In this document: positions 39,701-54,832 of the stretch, in pieces | How the letters are laid out: the number at the start of each line of letters is the position of its first letter | How positions within the stretch are numbered: the first letter of the stretch is position 1 | Assembly (NCBI GenBank): GCA_028673005.1 | Contig: CM054116.1 | Location: 94,694,707-94,758,706 of the forward strand | Source of the DNA: Tanypteryx hageni | Lineage: Eukaryota > Arthropoda > Insecta > Odonata > Petaluridae | Direction: 5' to 3' | DNA length: 64,000 bases | Translations under genes and position numbers: made by a program | The notes under the pieces: generated by a model | What the model was told of the DNA's origin: nothing | The model's database searches: none | Seen by the model: only the letters and a program-made list of their open reading frames with translations

Positions 39701-42700
39701 GCTGTTGATGGCAGGGAAGCAACAAGAAATGGAACTACCATGGGAAAAGGCGAAAAAGCTGAACTTAACATCATATGTAAATATAAGAAGGAAAATAGTA
39801 TTACGAGTAATATCACAGAAGATTAATGCAACACAACATGAGGAGAGGGGGGGGGGCAGAGTAAATGTTGGAAGGAACCAATACCACTTAACCAAACTTA
39901 CCCAACCTGGACGGCTGAGTAGGCATATGCCATGTACTGATAGCATTTTACATTTTAGTACCATTTCTTGTCGCTTTCTCACCATTGACAGCACTACTGT
40001 CGCTTTGTTTACTTTCCACCCAATTATGGAAACAACCATTTTTTCTTTTCAAGCTTAAAAATCACTATTTTTACCATGTTTCATATAGGCAGTCATGGTT
40101 ATCCCCATAAGTACAGTTAAGGTACTGAACAATAGATACAAAACCAAAAAACTTTCATACTGCCTCTTTGAAAGTTATATTAAGATCATACACATTACAC
40201 TGAAACAGTGATATTCCCATAGAAGGAACTTTTCAATTTAAGAATTGATACTTAAGTACTAAGATGAGAAAAATGAGTTCCATGGAACTAATTTTTTATG
40301 CTTGTACTTAAATACTGGTATGACCATTACTAGGAAAATTACAGTTTATTATTGGATTTTTATAATGTTAAAATAAAAATATATGGTATTTAAGCACCAT
40401 GAAGTTCTAAAGGTTTAAATTTCAAATTAACATTCTTTGTATTGTCCATAACCCTAAATAACTAAATTAACTTGAAGGAAAAATTATGATGTTTACCAAA
40501 ATTTCCAGCTAATGACTAACAAGAAATACCAAGATTTTGAAAAAAATATTCAGAAGAAATATTATAATACCTGCATTCAAATTTATGTTATTTATGAGAA
40601 CAATAACAATGATGCAAAGTGCTAGAATAGCCAAGTAAATTAAAGTTTATTCATCGTAGAAACCCATGTAGTTGCAGAACGCACAAGAAATAAATTACTG
40701 TATAAACAATAAAAAATGATCCAACAGAACATACCTTATTGTGATATTGCAACACCATAATGAGGAATCAACAGACAATACAGACAACAAGTAGAGGTGC
40801 AATCTTTACCTTATAGAAACATTAGAAAATTATTACATTATATATAGATTTAGAAGCCAAAATCATTTTAGAAGACTATTGATACACACCTTGATTACAA
40901 AGTGACTTATCTTATTCCTTTATCATGATTATGGTTATTTTGTTATTTAAATATGCATTTTAATTATGTTAAGCAATCATAGTATTGGTAAGGAAGTATT
41001 GGCCCAGTCAGTATGTCACATAATTTCTTTATTCTCTGCAAAACAATCCGTCATATCATTTACATCAAGAAAGTGATTTTATTTGATTAACCTACCTAGG
41101 AAAAAAGTCACTGTTATTCCAACTAGTAGCAACACCATTAGACTTAACTTGTTCTTATGAGGGCTCCATTGCAAGAGAACCTGAATAACTTCAGTCTATT
41201 AGATACAGGTCAGTTTTAGGTGACTTTTGTCCAGAATAAAATATATATGCCTTATTGGCCACTGTGTACTGCAAATGTTTCTTCATGATTATGACTAATA
41301 ATTTTTAAACTGATTTTTTAACCATGTAAAAAATTTATAATGATATTCAATACGATTTCCAGCTTCTCTTTAAAATTAGCTATTTGAAAAATCTAATCCA
41401 AAACTGTCTTCTGAATGAAGCCGTCTTATACTCTACAAAAATTATTAACCTTACATCTCAACCACCATAGAAACCCTGATCTAATCACCTAACTCTCATC
41501 TCCAAAATGAAAAATTACATTATCATTCTCCTTAAGACTGATCAATTTGGAAAAGTAAAAGAAGATGTTTATTTGATAAATACAGAAAATTCAAGGATTA
41601 TCAAGCTTTTTTAATGGCTGGAATCCAATTGATAAATTAGGAAGTTCTCATAGCCATGAAGAAGTTAGGAAAACCAGATGCTGATTTCAGCTATAAAGTC
41701 ATTTGCCACTAGCAGAGTTAAAATCACAACTGACAATGACTGATTCATAGCCAAAATGTGTAACTGGTTTTTAAAAATGTTTCATGATTATTGGAGATTC
41801 CTAATTTACCATCTACAGTACATACATGACTACTTCTTAGGTTCATATTTTATATTGCCTTATTTGATATTATTAATTTTAATGGTGCATACGAAATGTT
41901 CTATGCTTTCCAACTAATTATCTCATCACATTTTCTTAAATCTGGAAAATTTTGGAACCTAGCAACTTTCTAGTCCCATGGATGTTGGGTTTGAGAGGCT
42001 CTGCTGTATTTGGTAGCCATTTTATACATGTAATATTTCTATAAAATGCTTTTCCAATCACACATTTTCAGGCTGCTGTTAACATTTTGAAATTGTCAAT
42101 AGTATCTAATTTAATGTTTAAGCCATTGTTTTCCATGATTGTATTCAATGCCGTCTTAAGGGGGAGGCCACAAGGGCCTTGGCCCAGGGCCTCACTTTAA
42201 AAGTGGGTCTCAAAATTTGGAGAGGAGAAATAAAACAGAGATGCAAAAGTCAAAAATACTTAGAACTATTATAAATGATGAAAGAAATAGAAAACATAGC
42301 CTATTTGGTTTTTTACATTGAATTTTTAATAAATATATAATATAAAATTGTGTTTACTTTACAGTTTTTGTTTGTTAAGTATTTTAATTTTTCTAGTATT
42401 TCTTAATAACTTCCCACCCACTAAATAGCGCAATGCTGTATATTGTTATTCTCTATAAAATCAGATATATAGTAACCGTTTTAAAATCATTGCAAAAATT
42501 TGATAAATAAGACATGCTCTGCAAATGGAGGGGGAGGGCCTCAAAAAAGTTAGGGCCCATGGCCTCCAAATGTCTTAAGATGGCCCTGATAGTAATATTT
42601 TGCTAAAATCATAAAACAGTTGAAATTTTTACACTAAATAATGTGATTCATGCAAGAGATTGAAAATTGAAAAATATTTTAATATCTAGACAGAAAGTTT

Positions 42701-43602
42701 TCATTTAAATGAAAATAATTGTATGACTCATGAGAAAACTAATTTTTTTTCGAGTCCAGATGATTAAGATAATCTTTAACAAATTTTAAAATGCTTGTTG
42801 TTACAGTTATTCAAAATGATAAAAATATTACTTCAATTTATGCCATGAACTAAAATGATGGGAACAGAATATATTTGAACTGGAGATTATAACTTAAAAA
42901 TAATTTTACAAACATTTATATTTTGCTTATACAGCATTTGAAATAATTGAAATTTATTTTTGCATATAAAACTACCAAAATTTGGATCAAAACAAGTAAT
43001 AGTTGCATTTCTTTTTTTAATAATAATTATATTAGGAGTTATTGATTAAGATAAATTAAACTCTCTTGCATTTTATTTGTTGATCCAAGATGAATATCAT
43101 TATCTTATATAGTAGCATATAGCTGTAAAGAATAAAAACCCAAACGTTAAAGGAAATCTCTTAATAATTTTTCACTTTATGAGAACAATTTCAAATACCG
43201 TATTTCTCGGCATATAAGACGCACTTTTTTCCAGAAAAATGGCCCTCAAAATCAGCCTGCGTCTTATACGACGAAGGTAAGATTATTACCGTTCTCAATA
43301 CTGATACTAGCAAACTCACTCAACCCCAAAATGGAATAATTGGCAGTCACTCGTCGCAAAAACATTAAAATATGCATTAGTAATAATTAATAATAAAACA
43401 TTTGCTAATATATACAGAAATACCTTATTCAATGTGAATTCTGAAGATGCATTTTCATTACATTACATTACATGTCCGCTCACAGTGATTACAATGTTGG
43501 CGCGTTTGTGATATTTTAGTTCTTAAAGAGCCCATTGAATAACACGATTAATGCCACAAAACAGTAGAATTCATGTAGATGCCATAAATATTATATATAT
43601 AA

Positions 43603-43657
<55 letters not shown>

Positions 43658-46600
43658 ATAAATAATGTCACGTATATTGAGATCACATTGGTTACAATAA
43701 TGAAAGGATATGCTTACACTATTACCTACAAGCTTCAGGTGATTTAGTACGCAAAAACGCATGGAAACCAAGAAGCAGCAAATCATTTTGGTCTACCTCC
43801 TACAGAAGAAAATGATCCACGAATGGAGGAAACAAGGAAAAACTGAAACTGATGGAAAAAGAGAAACATAGTCTTCATAAGGTTGGTCTCAGTGGGAGGG
43901 AGGGGCGACGGGGGCGATCACCCTCCCCTTGGAGGACCCCATTGCCCTCCTCTAGGTGCATTCTTAAATTCATTCCATGCAACATCCATTGTTTCTACAC
44001 CGAAGTCTGTATGACAAGGGAAAGAAAGACACTGATGGGGATAGGGATTTTCAAAATGTATGGTTGTCGGCAGAGAAGGAATCAAGACGGGGGAGGGGTA
44101 ATTGGGGCGATCGCCCCCTCCTTGGGAAGGTTCTGGATCCGCCCCTGGTTGGTCTTAATGCCCACATCTAAAGGAGGAAGTTATGGATAGTGGAACAGAG
44201 GAAGTCTCATATTGCTGCATCGATCAAAATAGTTATATACGAGGCAAAAAGATTTGCAGAAGAAAAAAGACTAGTTGAGCGTACCTATCGTTATTACATA
44301 TGCATTCCATTTATTATTTATCCCATTATATTAAAATATCATCTTGATCTTAAGTTTAAGTAAGTACTATCGGTAAAGGATATCCATACGTGCGATGTGT
44401 GCAGCGTACTCCAACAGCTTTAATTAATATGACTGACGTGTTCACGCAGAGTAAATTTGGCTATACAAGTCTCTCGAAGCAATTATTTGTTTTAGATCAT
44501 CCCTAATTATTTTATGAATGAATTTTATCTAAAACATTATATTTAACTGTTATCACGCCAGAATATTTTCTGTAAATTTTGCCGGATACGGACTTAATCA
44601 CAGCTGGAAATGATATATGATGTGACCCTTTGTAAATGCTTTGGTGAACCAAAATACTTTTTTTCCTGAAAAATCTTCTAAAAAACCTGTACGTGTCTTA
44701 TACACCAGCGCGTCTTATATTCCGCGAAATACGGTAATTTAAGATGATTATATTTGTGTCAACCAAACCAGTTTCTATTTCAGGAATCATAAAATGACAA
44801 AAGTAAATTCTACTATTACACTGTGTTCAATTTGTTTCCTTTCAGTTTCCCCAAAAGTCCACTTCTAATATAATTCCTTATTGCCAAAGCGATCTCAAAT
44901 AGTACCACACAATTTATGATATCAATTAATTAAAGGTTAAACTATATATACCTTTCAGTAAATATATACTATTTCCTACTTTATAACACAATTGAGGTAA
45001 TATTTTCTTGAGATTTGGAAATAAGACAAGAAAAATTGTTTATAGTTAAATAGCATAGCTTAGATATTATCAATCTTAAAGTTAATTGATATTAAATTTT
45101 ATATCCATTTACATTTAAAATCAACGAAAATGCTATGTTATACGCATCGCAGAACTTGGTAGCACTTGCACAGAAGACCCTTTTCAGTGGAAGGGTTCAT
45201 TGTCTAAAAACTTCCTCGACACGGGGGAGAAAGGCAGTCTCCGCGTGTGTCCACCAGGGTACCTGCGGTCGCATTCCTTCATTGCCAACTTTAAAATGCT
45301 TTCTCTCACTCACTCCACTTGAAAAGACCGCGCACCCTCTCCAGGATTAATGTGAGTATTTTGGCAGCTCTGCCTGCCATGCACTCTCCTCTCCCCTCCA
45401 CTCCCACTGCATACCCCTTCAGCGTACGCTTTCCCCTCCCTGACGTCACGCTTCGCCCAGGCGAGTGCCACCAAGTTCTGCGATGCTTATACATTTGATA
45501 ATCATTGTTTTTGCTGTTTTGCTAAAATAATTTTAAAACTTAATGTAATGTAATATATATATAATTAAGTGATAATCCATTTGTATAATTTGACAAGGGA
45601 ATTATAAATATTTATATATATACACACAGTATGTCCTCGGTTTAACATTGCTTCGGTTAATGTTGATTTGAGTCTTTCAAAAATTACTATCACATTCAAA
45701 TTAATGTCATCTAATTCAAGTTAACATTGTCCTCACTTGGCGCTAAAAGAGTGCATGAAAAAAATTGTGTAGATGACTCTCATTTGCATCTGTTGTACAG
45801 TGCTTCTCCAGTTGTATCAGATCACCTTATTTGAGTGGGGAAAATGTTTTGTATTGTCATATTTTTATTAAATTTGCATGGCGATATTTTGTAGCAATGG
45901 GTTCACGAAGAAGTGGTAGTAATGGCTTCCTTCTCAAAGTCCACCCAGCAATCATTAAAATCCTCTTATTCTCCTTTGATGGAAACTTTACAAGCTTTGT
46001 GAGTTGTGCAGAAAGGAAAATCTGCTGAGTGTCCTATTTATAAACTTAATATTATTCTGTACTATTGTGATAACTTGAGTTTAACGTCTTTTGATTTTAT
46101 TTTCATTTGTATCAGCTGTGGCTTGACACTGGGGTGGTTGTTCCTCTTTGGGTCTAATGAACCTTGCAGTTCAATAAAAAAACAAATTTAATGCTTTATT
46201 TACCTCTTTTATGATAGATTTTTCATTAATTATACAGTAACTAGTGCAAGAAATAATTAGTTTGTTGCATTTCTTTTTCAGCAATGTCAAGTCATGAACT
46301 TGCCTTTACAGAAATGATCATGGCTCTATGTTAACTTACCAGCAAAAACTCATTTTTCGTTATTGTTCATATGGCTACTTATCGCTGGTTGGTATTACAT
46401 AGTTCCTTTTTTGTCATTAGAAGTACTATTGTAATGAAGTTCTGTTGTAGTATTTGTTTATTTTAGGTAATATCTATGTTAATGTATGGTTTTACTTATT
46501 TATTTTCTGATTCCATTCATTTCCTATGTGGCACCATTTAGCTCCATAAAATACAGTATACAACATCTTTTTGTGTTTCATGTGGTTTTGAAGCCAAGTT

Positions 46601-49600
46601 TTTGGAACTGGTTACATATAACACCCTGCATACCACCTATTAATTGCTGTGAACCAGTCAAACTTTCACCTTATGATTACATACATAGAGCAAGCACATA
46701 CCCTGATTTACCGCCACCCCCCCTTTAGTGCCAATGTAAGTGATGGACAAATGGTGGCACTAAATCTGGGTTTGACTGGATGCAATTCAATTTTGTTCTG
46801 CCTACATTGCATTTATAATTGCAGATGAATTATTTGAAATGATATGATTGACTAACATAAAATAAACAAAGGGGTTAACACCTTTTTTCAAATTAGATAA
46901 CTCAAATTATGTTCTTGACCAAAAAGATGTTGGGCACAAATATGGTGGTTCCCATTATACAAGTGGATTATCACTTAATTATAAATTGTATTTATAGACT
47001 TCTTTTTAAATAGCTAATGAATTGGCAAGATTATCTTGATGTAATGAAATATAATTGAAGTTTACTCTCAACTTATGAAAAAATTAAAGCATTTTTGGAA
47101 AAGTTGCAGAAAAAGATTAATTTATAAATAAATAGCTGCAAGGTTTATTTTTTAGATTCATTAGAGTTCAGGGTTATCAATAGGAAAAATAAATATAGGT
47201 TAAATCCGGCAGATAAACACTTTTTAGCTTGATTAAATAGAAACATGGCGAAATTTAATTCTACAATAGATAAAAATTTGAATTAGTAACATATACTAAG
47301 TTGTAGTGTATTTGAGTAGAAATATATTTATCAGCATTTTAATTAAACTCAAAATTTTGGAAGCAGATTGAATACTCCTATTATCAAAACATCAAAAGAT
47401 GCTCAGCTACAACTCTGGTAACATGTATCAAAATACAGGCATCCATCACTTAATGCTCTTAATTGGTTCCTGAAATCCAGAGCACTAAGTGAGGGAATTT
47501 TCTCCATAAGAATTAATGTAAATAGATTTAATTTGTACTTCCAACCTACTCTCAATGCTAATGATTTGCCAGCATGATGTATATTTTGGTGATAGAATCA
47601 TAAAAAATGATTTAAAACATAAAAAGGCATGCATTTTATAAAAATATATAACTATACAACATATTCTCTTACCAAAATTGGAAATTAAGATTTTATTTCA
47701 TCAGAATGGGAGATCTTCTTTAGAGGATTCCAGCATTATACTTCTTGCTGAGGAAAGAATCAAGAGACATCAGTTTTTTTGCTTTCTTCTTCTTGTCATA
47801 AATGAACCTATAGCAGTTTACAGCATTCTCCACCTCTTGCAATCTTTGAGCTTCTACCCGTATCTAGATCATTTTCACTGAAGTAAGAAAGAAAACTTTC
47901 AGCTATGCCTTTCATTGTTAATAACCTGTCAGATTCTTCATTCTCATCAGCACAATTTTCTTCTGCCTCCTCAACAGCTTTCTCCTGCTCCATATTCATG
48001 AGTTCCTCATTGGTCAATTCCTCTCTTTAGCTGTCCGTAAGCTCCTGAATGTCTTGAGGCTCTAGTTTATGAAGGCCAATCAGTTTTCCAAGTTTAACAA
48101 TGTTTCCTGAATTATTTCAAATGGGTCTTCAAAGCCTTTAAAATCCTGAACACAGTCTTCCCAAAGCTTTCTTCATACTCCATTCATTGTCTTAGGTTTC
48201 ACCTCATCCTAAGCACTGGAGATGTTATCATTTGCCTCTATTACATTGTAAGGCCTCCAAAATTCTTTGAGGGTTGGTGCTCCTTTGTTAGCAATTGTGT
48301 TCTTGACAGTTTGGGAAAATGATCTTCTAATATAATTTTCTTTAAAAGCAGCTATCACACCTTGATCCATAGGCTGCAGGATAGATGTAGTATTTGGGGG
48401 TAGGAAAACAACTTTAACACTGTCACTGAGACCATCTAGGAAGGTTGGGTGTGCTGGTCCATTATTTAAAATAAGAAGAGCCTTGTTGGACAGATGATTG
48501 GATCAATATCTCTCAAACGCTGGACAAAAATATTCAGTAAACAAATTTTGAAACAAATTCATTCTAGCTCATGCCTTTCTGTTTGCCTTCCAAATTACAG
48601 GAAGTTTTGATTTCATAATCCCCTTCAAAGCTCTAGGGTTTTCAGAATGGTAGATCAAGAGTGGCTTTAGTTTGAAGTCTCCTACAGTAATACCCAGTAA
48701 TAGAGTATGGCAATCTTTTGACATTTTGTAACCAGGGATCGACTTCTCTTCCTTGGAAATTAATGTCCTGTTAGGCATCTTTTTCCAATATGAGCCTGTC
48801 TCATCTACGTTAAACACCTGTTGGAGTATGTAGCCTCCTTCTTCTATGATCTCCGCAATCTTATATTTAAAATTTAAAGCTTCTTCTTCATTGGCACTAG
48901 AAGATTCGTCCTGGAGAGCAATATTATGGAGGTTGGTATGCTTCTTAAATCTCTCGAACCAGCCCTTGCTTCCTGTGAAAGACTCTGCATCTGATACTTC
49001 AGGCAGAGTTTTCATTAATGTTTCATACAGGCTAATAGCTTTTTCTTGTACAATAGCTGAGCTCAAAGGTACACAGCATTGACTATTGTTTTCAATAAAA
49101 ATCATGAGGAGCCTTAATCTCAATCGTTATCGAAGGTCTAGCCCTATTCAATTTCATTGCATTCAAAGGAGTTGCTATCTTTCCACATTCTTTAATTTTG
49201 TCTTTATTTTTAAAATTCGATCTTACTATTGATCCTGCTAAGTCTAATGCCTTGCAAACATCAAATTGACGTTTTACAGCTTCAATTTATTTAAACACAT
49301 CAAGTTTCACAGAAAGTGACAAACTTTTTCTGTTTCTTTTCAGAAGCGTCCTTAACACATTTATTTTCACATTTTTGACTCATCACAAATAAATACGAGG
49401 AGTCAAAACAATAGAAAATAACTTCACTGACAAACTAATACCATGACTAACACCACATGAAACAGAAAATTAACTGACTGTGTGTAGCAGTTGCATCATA
49501 TCTCCCGGAGAATTTTTTCCTAGCTTCTAATAGCAAGTTGGCCAACCTCTCCACACAACATGCAGTTGCTATGCCTTTGGCTCTGCCACACTAATGTGTT

Positions 49601-51334
49601 TGCATGTACGTTTACATCAGTGGTTCCCAACCGAAAACCCTCCGCGTATTGGTGGATATTATGGAAATTCCACCGAGGGCTGGCCATAGCATTATTCAGG
49701 GCCAATCAACCAATTTCTATGAGGACGGTGGAATTTTGTGGTTGGGCAAACAATATTCTGTGAACCGGTAGCAGTCCGCAGACCGGCAGTTGAGAAACAC
49801 TGGTTTACAAAATACATTCTTTGACATTGACTCATCTCAGACTAATCAAAATGAAAATATCTTTCATATGAGTTTGAAAACTAAGCAGGCAAGGAGATTT
49901 TTGTCAGAGAAATAGTAATCAAGCAGTATATTGATATCAACTAAATGCCGTTATTTCATGTTAATTACATCGAAATAGTATCTAAAAAATATATTTCACC
50001 AATAGGATTTTTTAAAGATGTTTAATTTAATCCCAATTTATCTACAAATACTAATTAATCATATTAAATCTTACGAGAATGTTTCATGTTTGAAATATAT
50101 GACAAAAAAAATGATTAAATGATTCGGCAGTTAGCAAAAGCGCGATAACAAAACAGCGCTAAGTGAAGCGCATTATAGCCAGGGATGCCTGTAATATTAA
50201 CCAAAAATTGTGAACCAAAATGATACAATAATTTTAATATAATTTGATTGTAAATTTTACTGAAATGGAATCTATTAAAATGGAACTTTCTCTTACAGAG
50301 CAATGTAGTCACACAGGTATAGAACTTCCTTCATGATATCAGCATACAGAACATTCCACTCATCTGATCATAATAAACCTTTTAAATGCTTTCTAAGATA
50401 AATTAAATTAAATATACATTCACATTCTAAATGTTGACTTTAATATAAGCTTAAAATTTAAACAAAGTATTCCTGATAGTCATAATATAATAAGAAAATA
50501 ATGGTGAAGATTAACTGTGGAGCATCATCTGATATTAAATGCCATCAAAGTTTATTCGGTGACTAAAATGTTTTATAAACGTTCAGAATTTAAATGTGGG
50601 TTTTATGCAAAAAATCTATAAAAAATGTAATGTATATTCAGATTTCCATCATACTTAATTTACATTTGCTGTATCTTTTACATAATGACCAAACACATAC
50701 AGAAATATATTATATCATTTTAACACTCCGAATGATTTAAAACATGAAAAAGGAATTGTAGCACACTAATTATTTCCCTTGTTGGTCTGTAGTACTAACC
50801 ATTGTGAATTGATGGTATTCAACTACATATATACGTATTTTTAATTTCCTTAAAGTGTATTTAGTAGCTCTAAAATCTTTCATTGCCTATGAAATTCATT
50901 TTTAGAGTGGTTTGAGGGACCCACGACTTGCAAATTCTGGAAACGTGCTTAAATTTTGTGGAGGAAAGCAGGCTATAAAATTCTAAATAATTTATTTGCA
51001 TATATATTTAAACTATATTATAGTAGTGGGTTGGCTTATAAGGTCAATGTTGATCACAGCTCAATGTCTTCCAGAAATAATTACTTTTTCAGTGATACCT
51101 GCCAGTTGAGACTGAACTTCACCAAATATATGTACATTATAATTATCTTCGTCATCATTTAGGATACATGATTGCTTCTTTGTGTTGGGACTTTTCACAC
51201 TCAATCTAAACACATCTTTCCCATATGGCACTTAGCTCCCAATCCTGTTAACACTCTAGCAACTCTAGGTGCGAGACCGCCAGAGGCATGAGGTCCCAGG
51301 CAATCACCTAAATTGCCTGACCCTATATCCACCC

Positions 51335-51407
<73 letters not shown>

Positions 51408-54400
51408 TACAATTAATATCATTCCTCTTCGTGTTTAGTGTTTTAATTACATTCAATTTGTTTTCTTAACGATAATCTTAAGAAAAATTTACATGTGTGT
51501 TTTGAATGATCCCAATATTTATATTTATGACAAAATTAGTTTATATTATGGTATATCCTTTTCCAATTATGCACATTTCAAAATATGATTTTTATTTCTT
51601 GTTTTTGATTGGACCAAGGATGTGAAGCAAAATGCACTTTAGAATTCATGATACATATGAAGGTCCATACTTTCTTGTAATAATAATCTTAAATTTGATG
51701 AGTTGGAACATAATATTATTGAACCAAATAACTAAGTACAAATCTTATTATTCCACTCCAATTTTGTAGGTACATTTTAAGTAGATACAGATGAACTTAT
51801 AGCAAATATTACAGCTATTGTAAGTAATCATTGATTTAATTGATAATGTTAATAAGATTTTTCTGCTAAGCTAATCTCTGTGATCATGAAGTCGATAAAA
51901 TTTACTGATGCAGGGAACATTATCAAGTGCTCTTATTTTAGAGTGTATGAAAAAAAGGCTTGCGACAAATTTATCATCAAGATGACTAATAGGCAAATTT
52001 TGAATGGTATACAAGTTTGTGTGAATGAAAATTTTTGTCCAAAATTGTTAAACGCATTACTTCAAAGGTTTTAAAGAATATGAAACCAATTAATTATGAA
52101 AATGATTGGCCTAAAACTGTTATTTTTGGCTTCAAAATTAACATTTATGCATTTTTGTGATTATTTCTGCTCATCAATTTGTGAAACCGCAACAATAACA
52201 TAAAGACTTATTCTTACAACCCTGATAGTGTACCACTTTAAAGGAATGTAATTGTATAGCAATTGGCTAACAATCACTGAGAATTCAATAGCAATGAAAT
52301 TTAATCTGTAGAATTTTTATATGGCATCCACGCATGTAAATTGTAAATACCATATTATTTCATCTACCATGTACAAATTGTTGATAAATAAAAACTAATC
52401 TGTGTGTTGATATGACAGATATTTCTTCCTGCAAAACTACTTCTAGGATAAAGAAAGCTAAATAACTAATTGAAGCTTTTGGATAAATAATTTCTTTAAA
52501 TCAATCAAAAACGAAATTTAAAAATATTTATCGCCGGTTATAAAATTCCAAAAGCAGTATATATCAGAAAACCTTGCATTTGAAATATTAAATTTTTAAA
52601 GGCTGAAATTCCTCAAACTATAGTTTGAGTTTCAAAATGCTGTAATATCATCTTTATATTAAATTTAAGATAATAAAATTGTTTTCATGCCATAACACTT
52701 GGACTAAATTAACATAATCACAAATACATCTTTTTTGCAATTTATTTTAACAACTTTGAAAATGATTATAGATGGACTAGTTCCTTCGTAATAGGTTCAT
52801 GTATTTGACTCTCACTGGAATGTTTTAAAGGCCATGAGTTGTTCATCATGGAAAGAGAAGAGAAGACAATCACATGTCATCCCATGAGGGAATTTGCAGG
52901 TATGATTCCTTTACATTCACCTGAGGACTTATGTAATGATTGTTTGTCTGTGTGTATATACTGTCCTCATGGTTTTTTGTGCAATCGAATAAATATTAGC
53001 TGGGATGTTTGCATGCACTCCAGTTACCATGTATTGAATGATATGATTTTAATGATTATAGATCCAAGTTTTAAAATTAATTTCTTGGAATATGTCTATT
53101 ATTTAAAACAACACAATTTGGAACACATATTACCTTTCTCCCATTTCTTAAAATAGTAATTCAACATATAGAGTAGTAGAGTTCATGTGTTTTCTTTTAA
53201 ATAAGATTTGCTGTGTTGTAGATTTAGAAAGTCATTCTAGAGATGTTATTCCATAATGAACAGACATTCTGTCAACTGCTTGAGATTTTAAATTTACTAT
53301 GATAACATGCTAATATCATTTAGTTAATTATTTGGATGCTTTCACAAATTTATATCATTTAGTGAAACATACAAATGAGGTATGTATATTATTTCATGAG
53401 GTTATGTGTAAACTAAATTTTAATGTCTATTTCATAAAAAATAATTATAGAATAACATGCCTTGTATAGGTAAATTATTCCTTTCATGATTTTAATGAAA
53501 TATGTTTCCAGAAAAATAATGATTTAAGGTTTAAGTCCTTACATAAATATCACTATTATGCTGCATGATTCATACTATGATAGATAATCTTCACATATCC
53601 TCAAATTCCAGAGCCTCTATTCTACATCTATTTTAATAGAAATGGTGCATAGATATAACTATGGCGCATTCTTCTCTCTCTGTCAATTGTTTATACATGT
53701 ATATTGCATGGTTTTGGATGATGTATCTACAAATGTTTTTCACTTAAATTGTAGAGAAATACACATTTGAATAATTATAGTTTAACAGGATGGAAAATGA
53801 TGTTTGAAAGGATTCAAGGATACAAAAGATATTTGCTCCATTATGTGGTCATCCATGGAAATATAGTGGAGTATTAGATAAGTGTGGGATTTTCATTAAT
53901 GAGAGACTAAAAAATCTCTATCCATTGAAATTTACAGTGTTTCCTGACATAACTTGGAAATTGAGTTAAAATTTATACTTATGTGAATGCAACCTAACAT
54001 GCTTAGACATAATGAAAGATGAGTATAGTAAATAATTATAATATGAACCAGACTGTGTGTTTACATTTAATGTAAATATAACTAAAAATACTGTCATTTC
54101 TTCAAAAAGGGAGGTCAAAATTGCATTTTAATTATATATCCAGATATTTTTGTTTTAATTTATTTTTGAATCTATTTAATTATAATTTGTTTCTTACTCA
54201 AAACTTATTAGGTCATCTATATATTAAAAATGCTGCAATGATAATTATATAAACCATCAATTTTTACATGTTAATACAGTTATATGAAATATCCATGCTC
54301 TATCCTTAACCCACTATTGGTTGCATGATGAGTGTAGCGCCCACCACAAAAATGAAAATATTGTTAATTTTTTTGATAAATTCCAGCATTGGGTTGCCAT

Positions 54401-54771
54401 CTACAACATTCATGGAGCACAGATAAGAAGGTAGATGGCAACTCAAGGTCAGAAGTCATGTAGAAAAAATGTAACAGTTTTCATTTTTGTGATGAGTACT
54501 ACACTCACCCTGCAACCAATGGAGGGTTAAAACAATTGATTCATTATTATTATTTTACTCTTTATTGCTGTAGATTTCTTTGTGATAACACTACATTTTA
54601 TGGAAAATGCTGATCTTTTGTTTTAATTTAATAGCTCTTGCTGGCCTAATTAATTGGCCATTATGTTTTATTTTTATAGTTATAACAATCTGTTTTTAAT
54701 GTAAAATGAATGAAAAGGTTAGCATAATTTAATTTGATTTCATTAGTTAGTGAAATTATCTCATGTATGTA

Positions 54772-54832
<61 letters not shown>

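Larger units (their letters stand above)
43198..44734. mobile_element. Tigger/mariner-type element with TIR CCGTATTTCTCGGCATATAA
   Basis: The left end ccgtatttctcggcatataa-gacgcac and the right end gcgcgtcttatattccgcga-aatacgg are inverted matches flanked by TA. The 1.5-kb interior contains a TA microsatellite (about 43606-43656) and a nested hAT MITE (43890-44147). No transposase domain recognised. Confidence 0.8.
47436..50191 (-). mobile_element. Tigger (pogo-group) transposon, nearly full length
   Basis: Ends caggcatcc and ggatgcctg are exact inverted matches flanked by TA; the inner terminal regions (actaagtgag, cacttagcgc) are partly similar. The 2,756-bp copy includes a degenerate transposase on the reverse strand and a hAT MITE (49618-49802) inserted in its 5' part. 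It lies in intron 15, antisense to the host gene. Confidence 0.9.

Noticed and set aside
43852..44190. 112-codon open frame in G/C-rich DNA
   Set aside because: It lies across a hAT MITE with perfect target duplication; composition artefact.
52826..52898. Exon-like stretch ending TTTGCAG|gtatga
   Set aside because: The only open phase does not match the phase 0 end of exon 15 and phase 0 start of exon 16.
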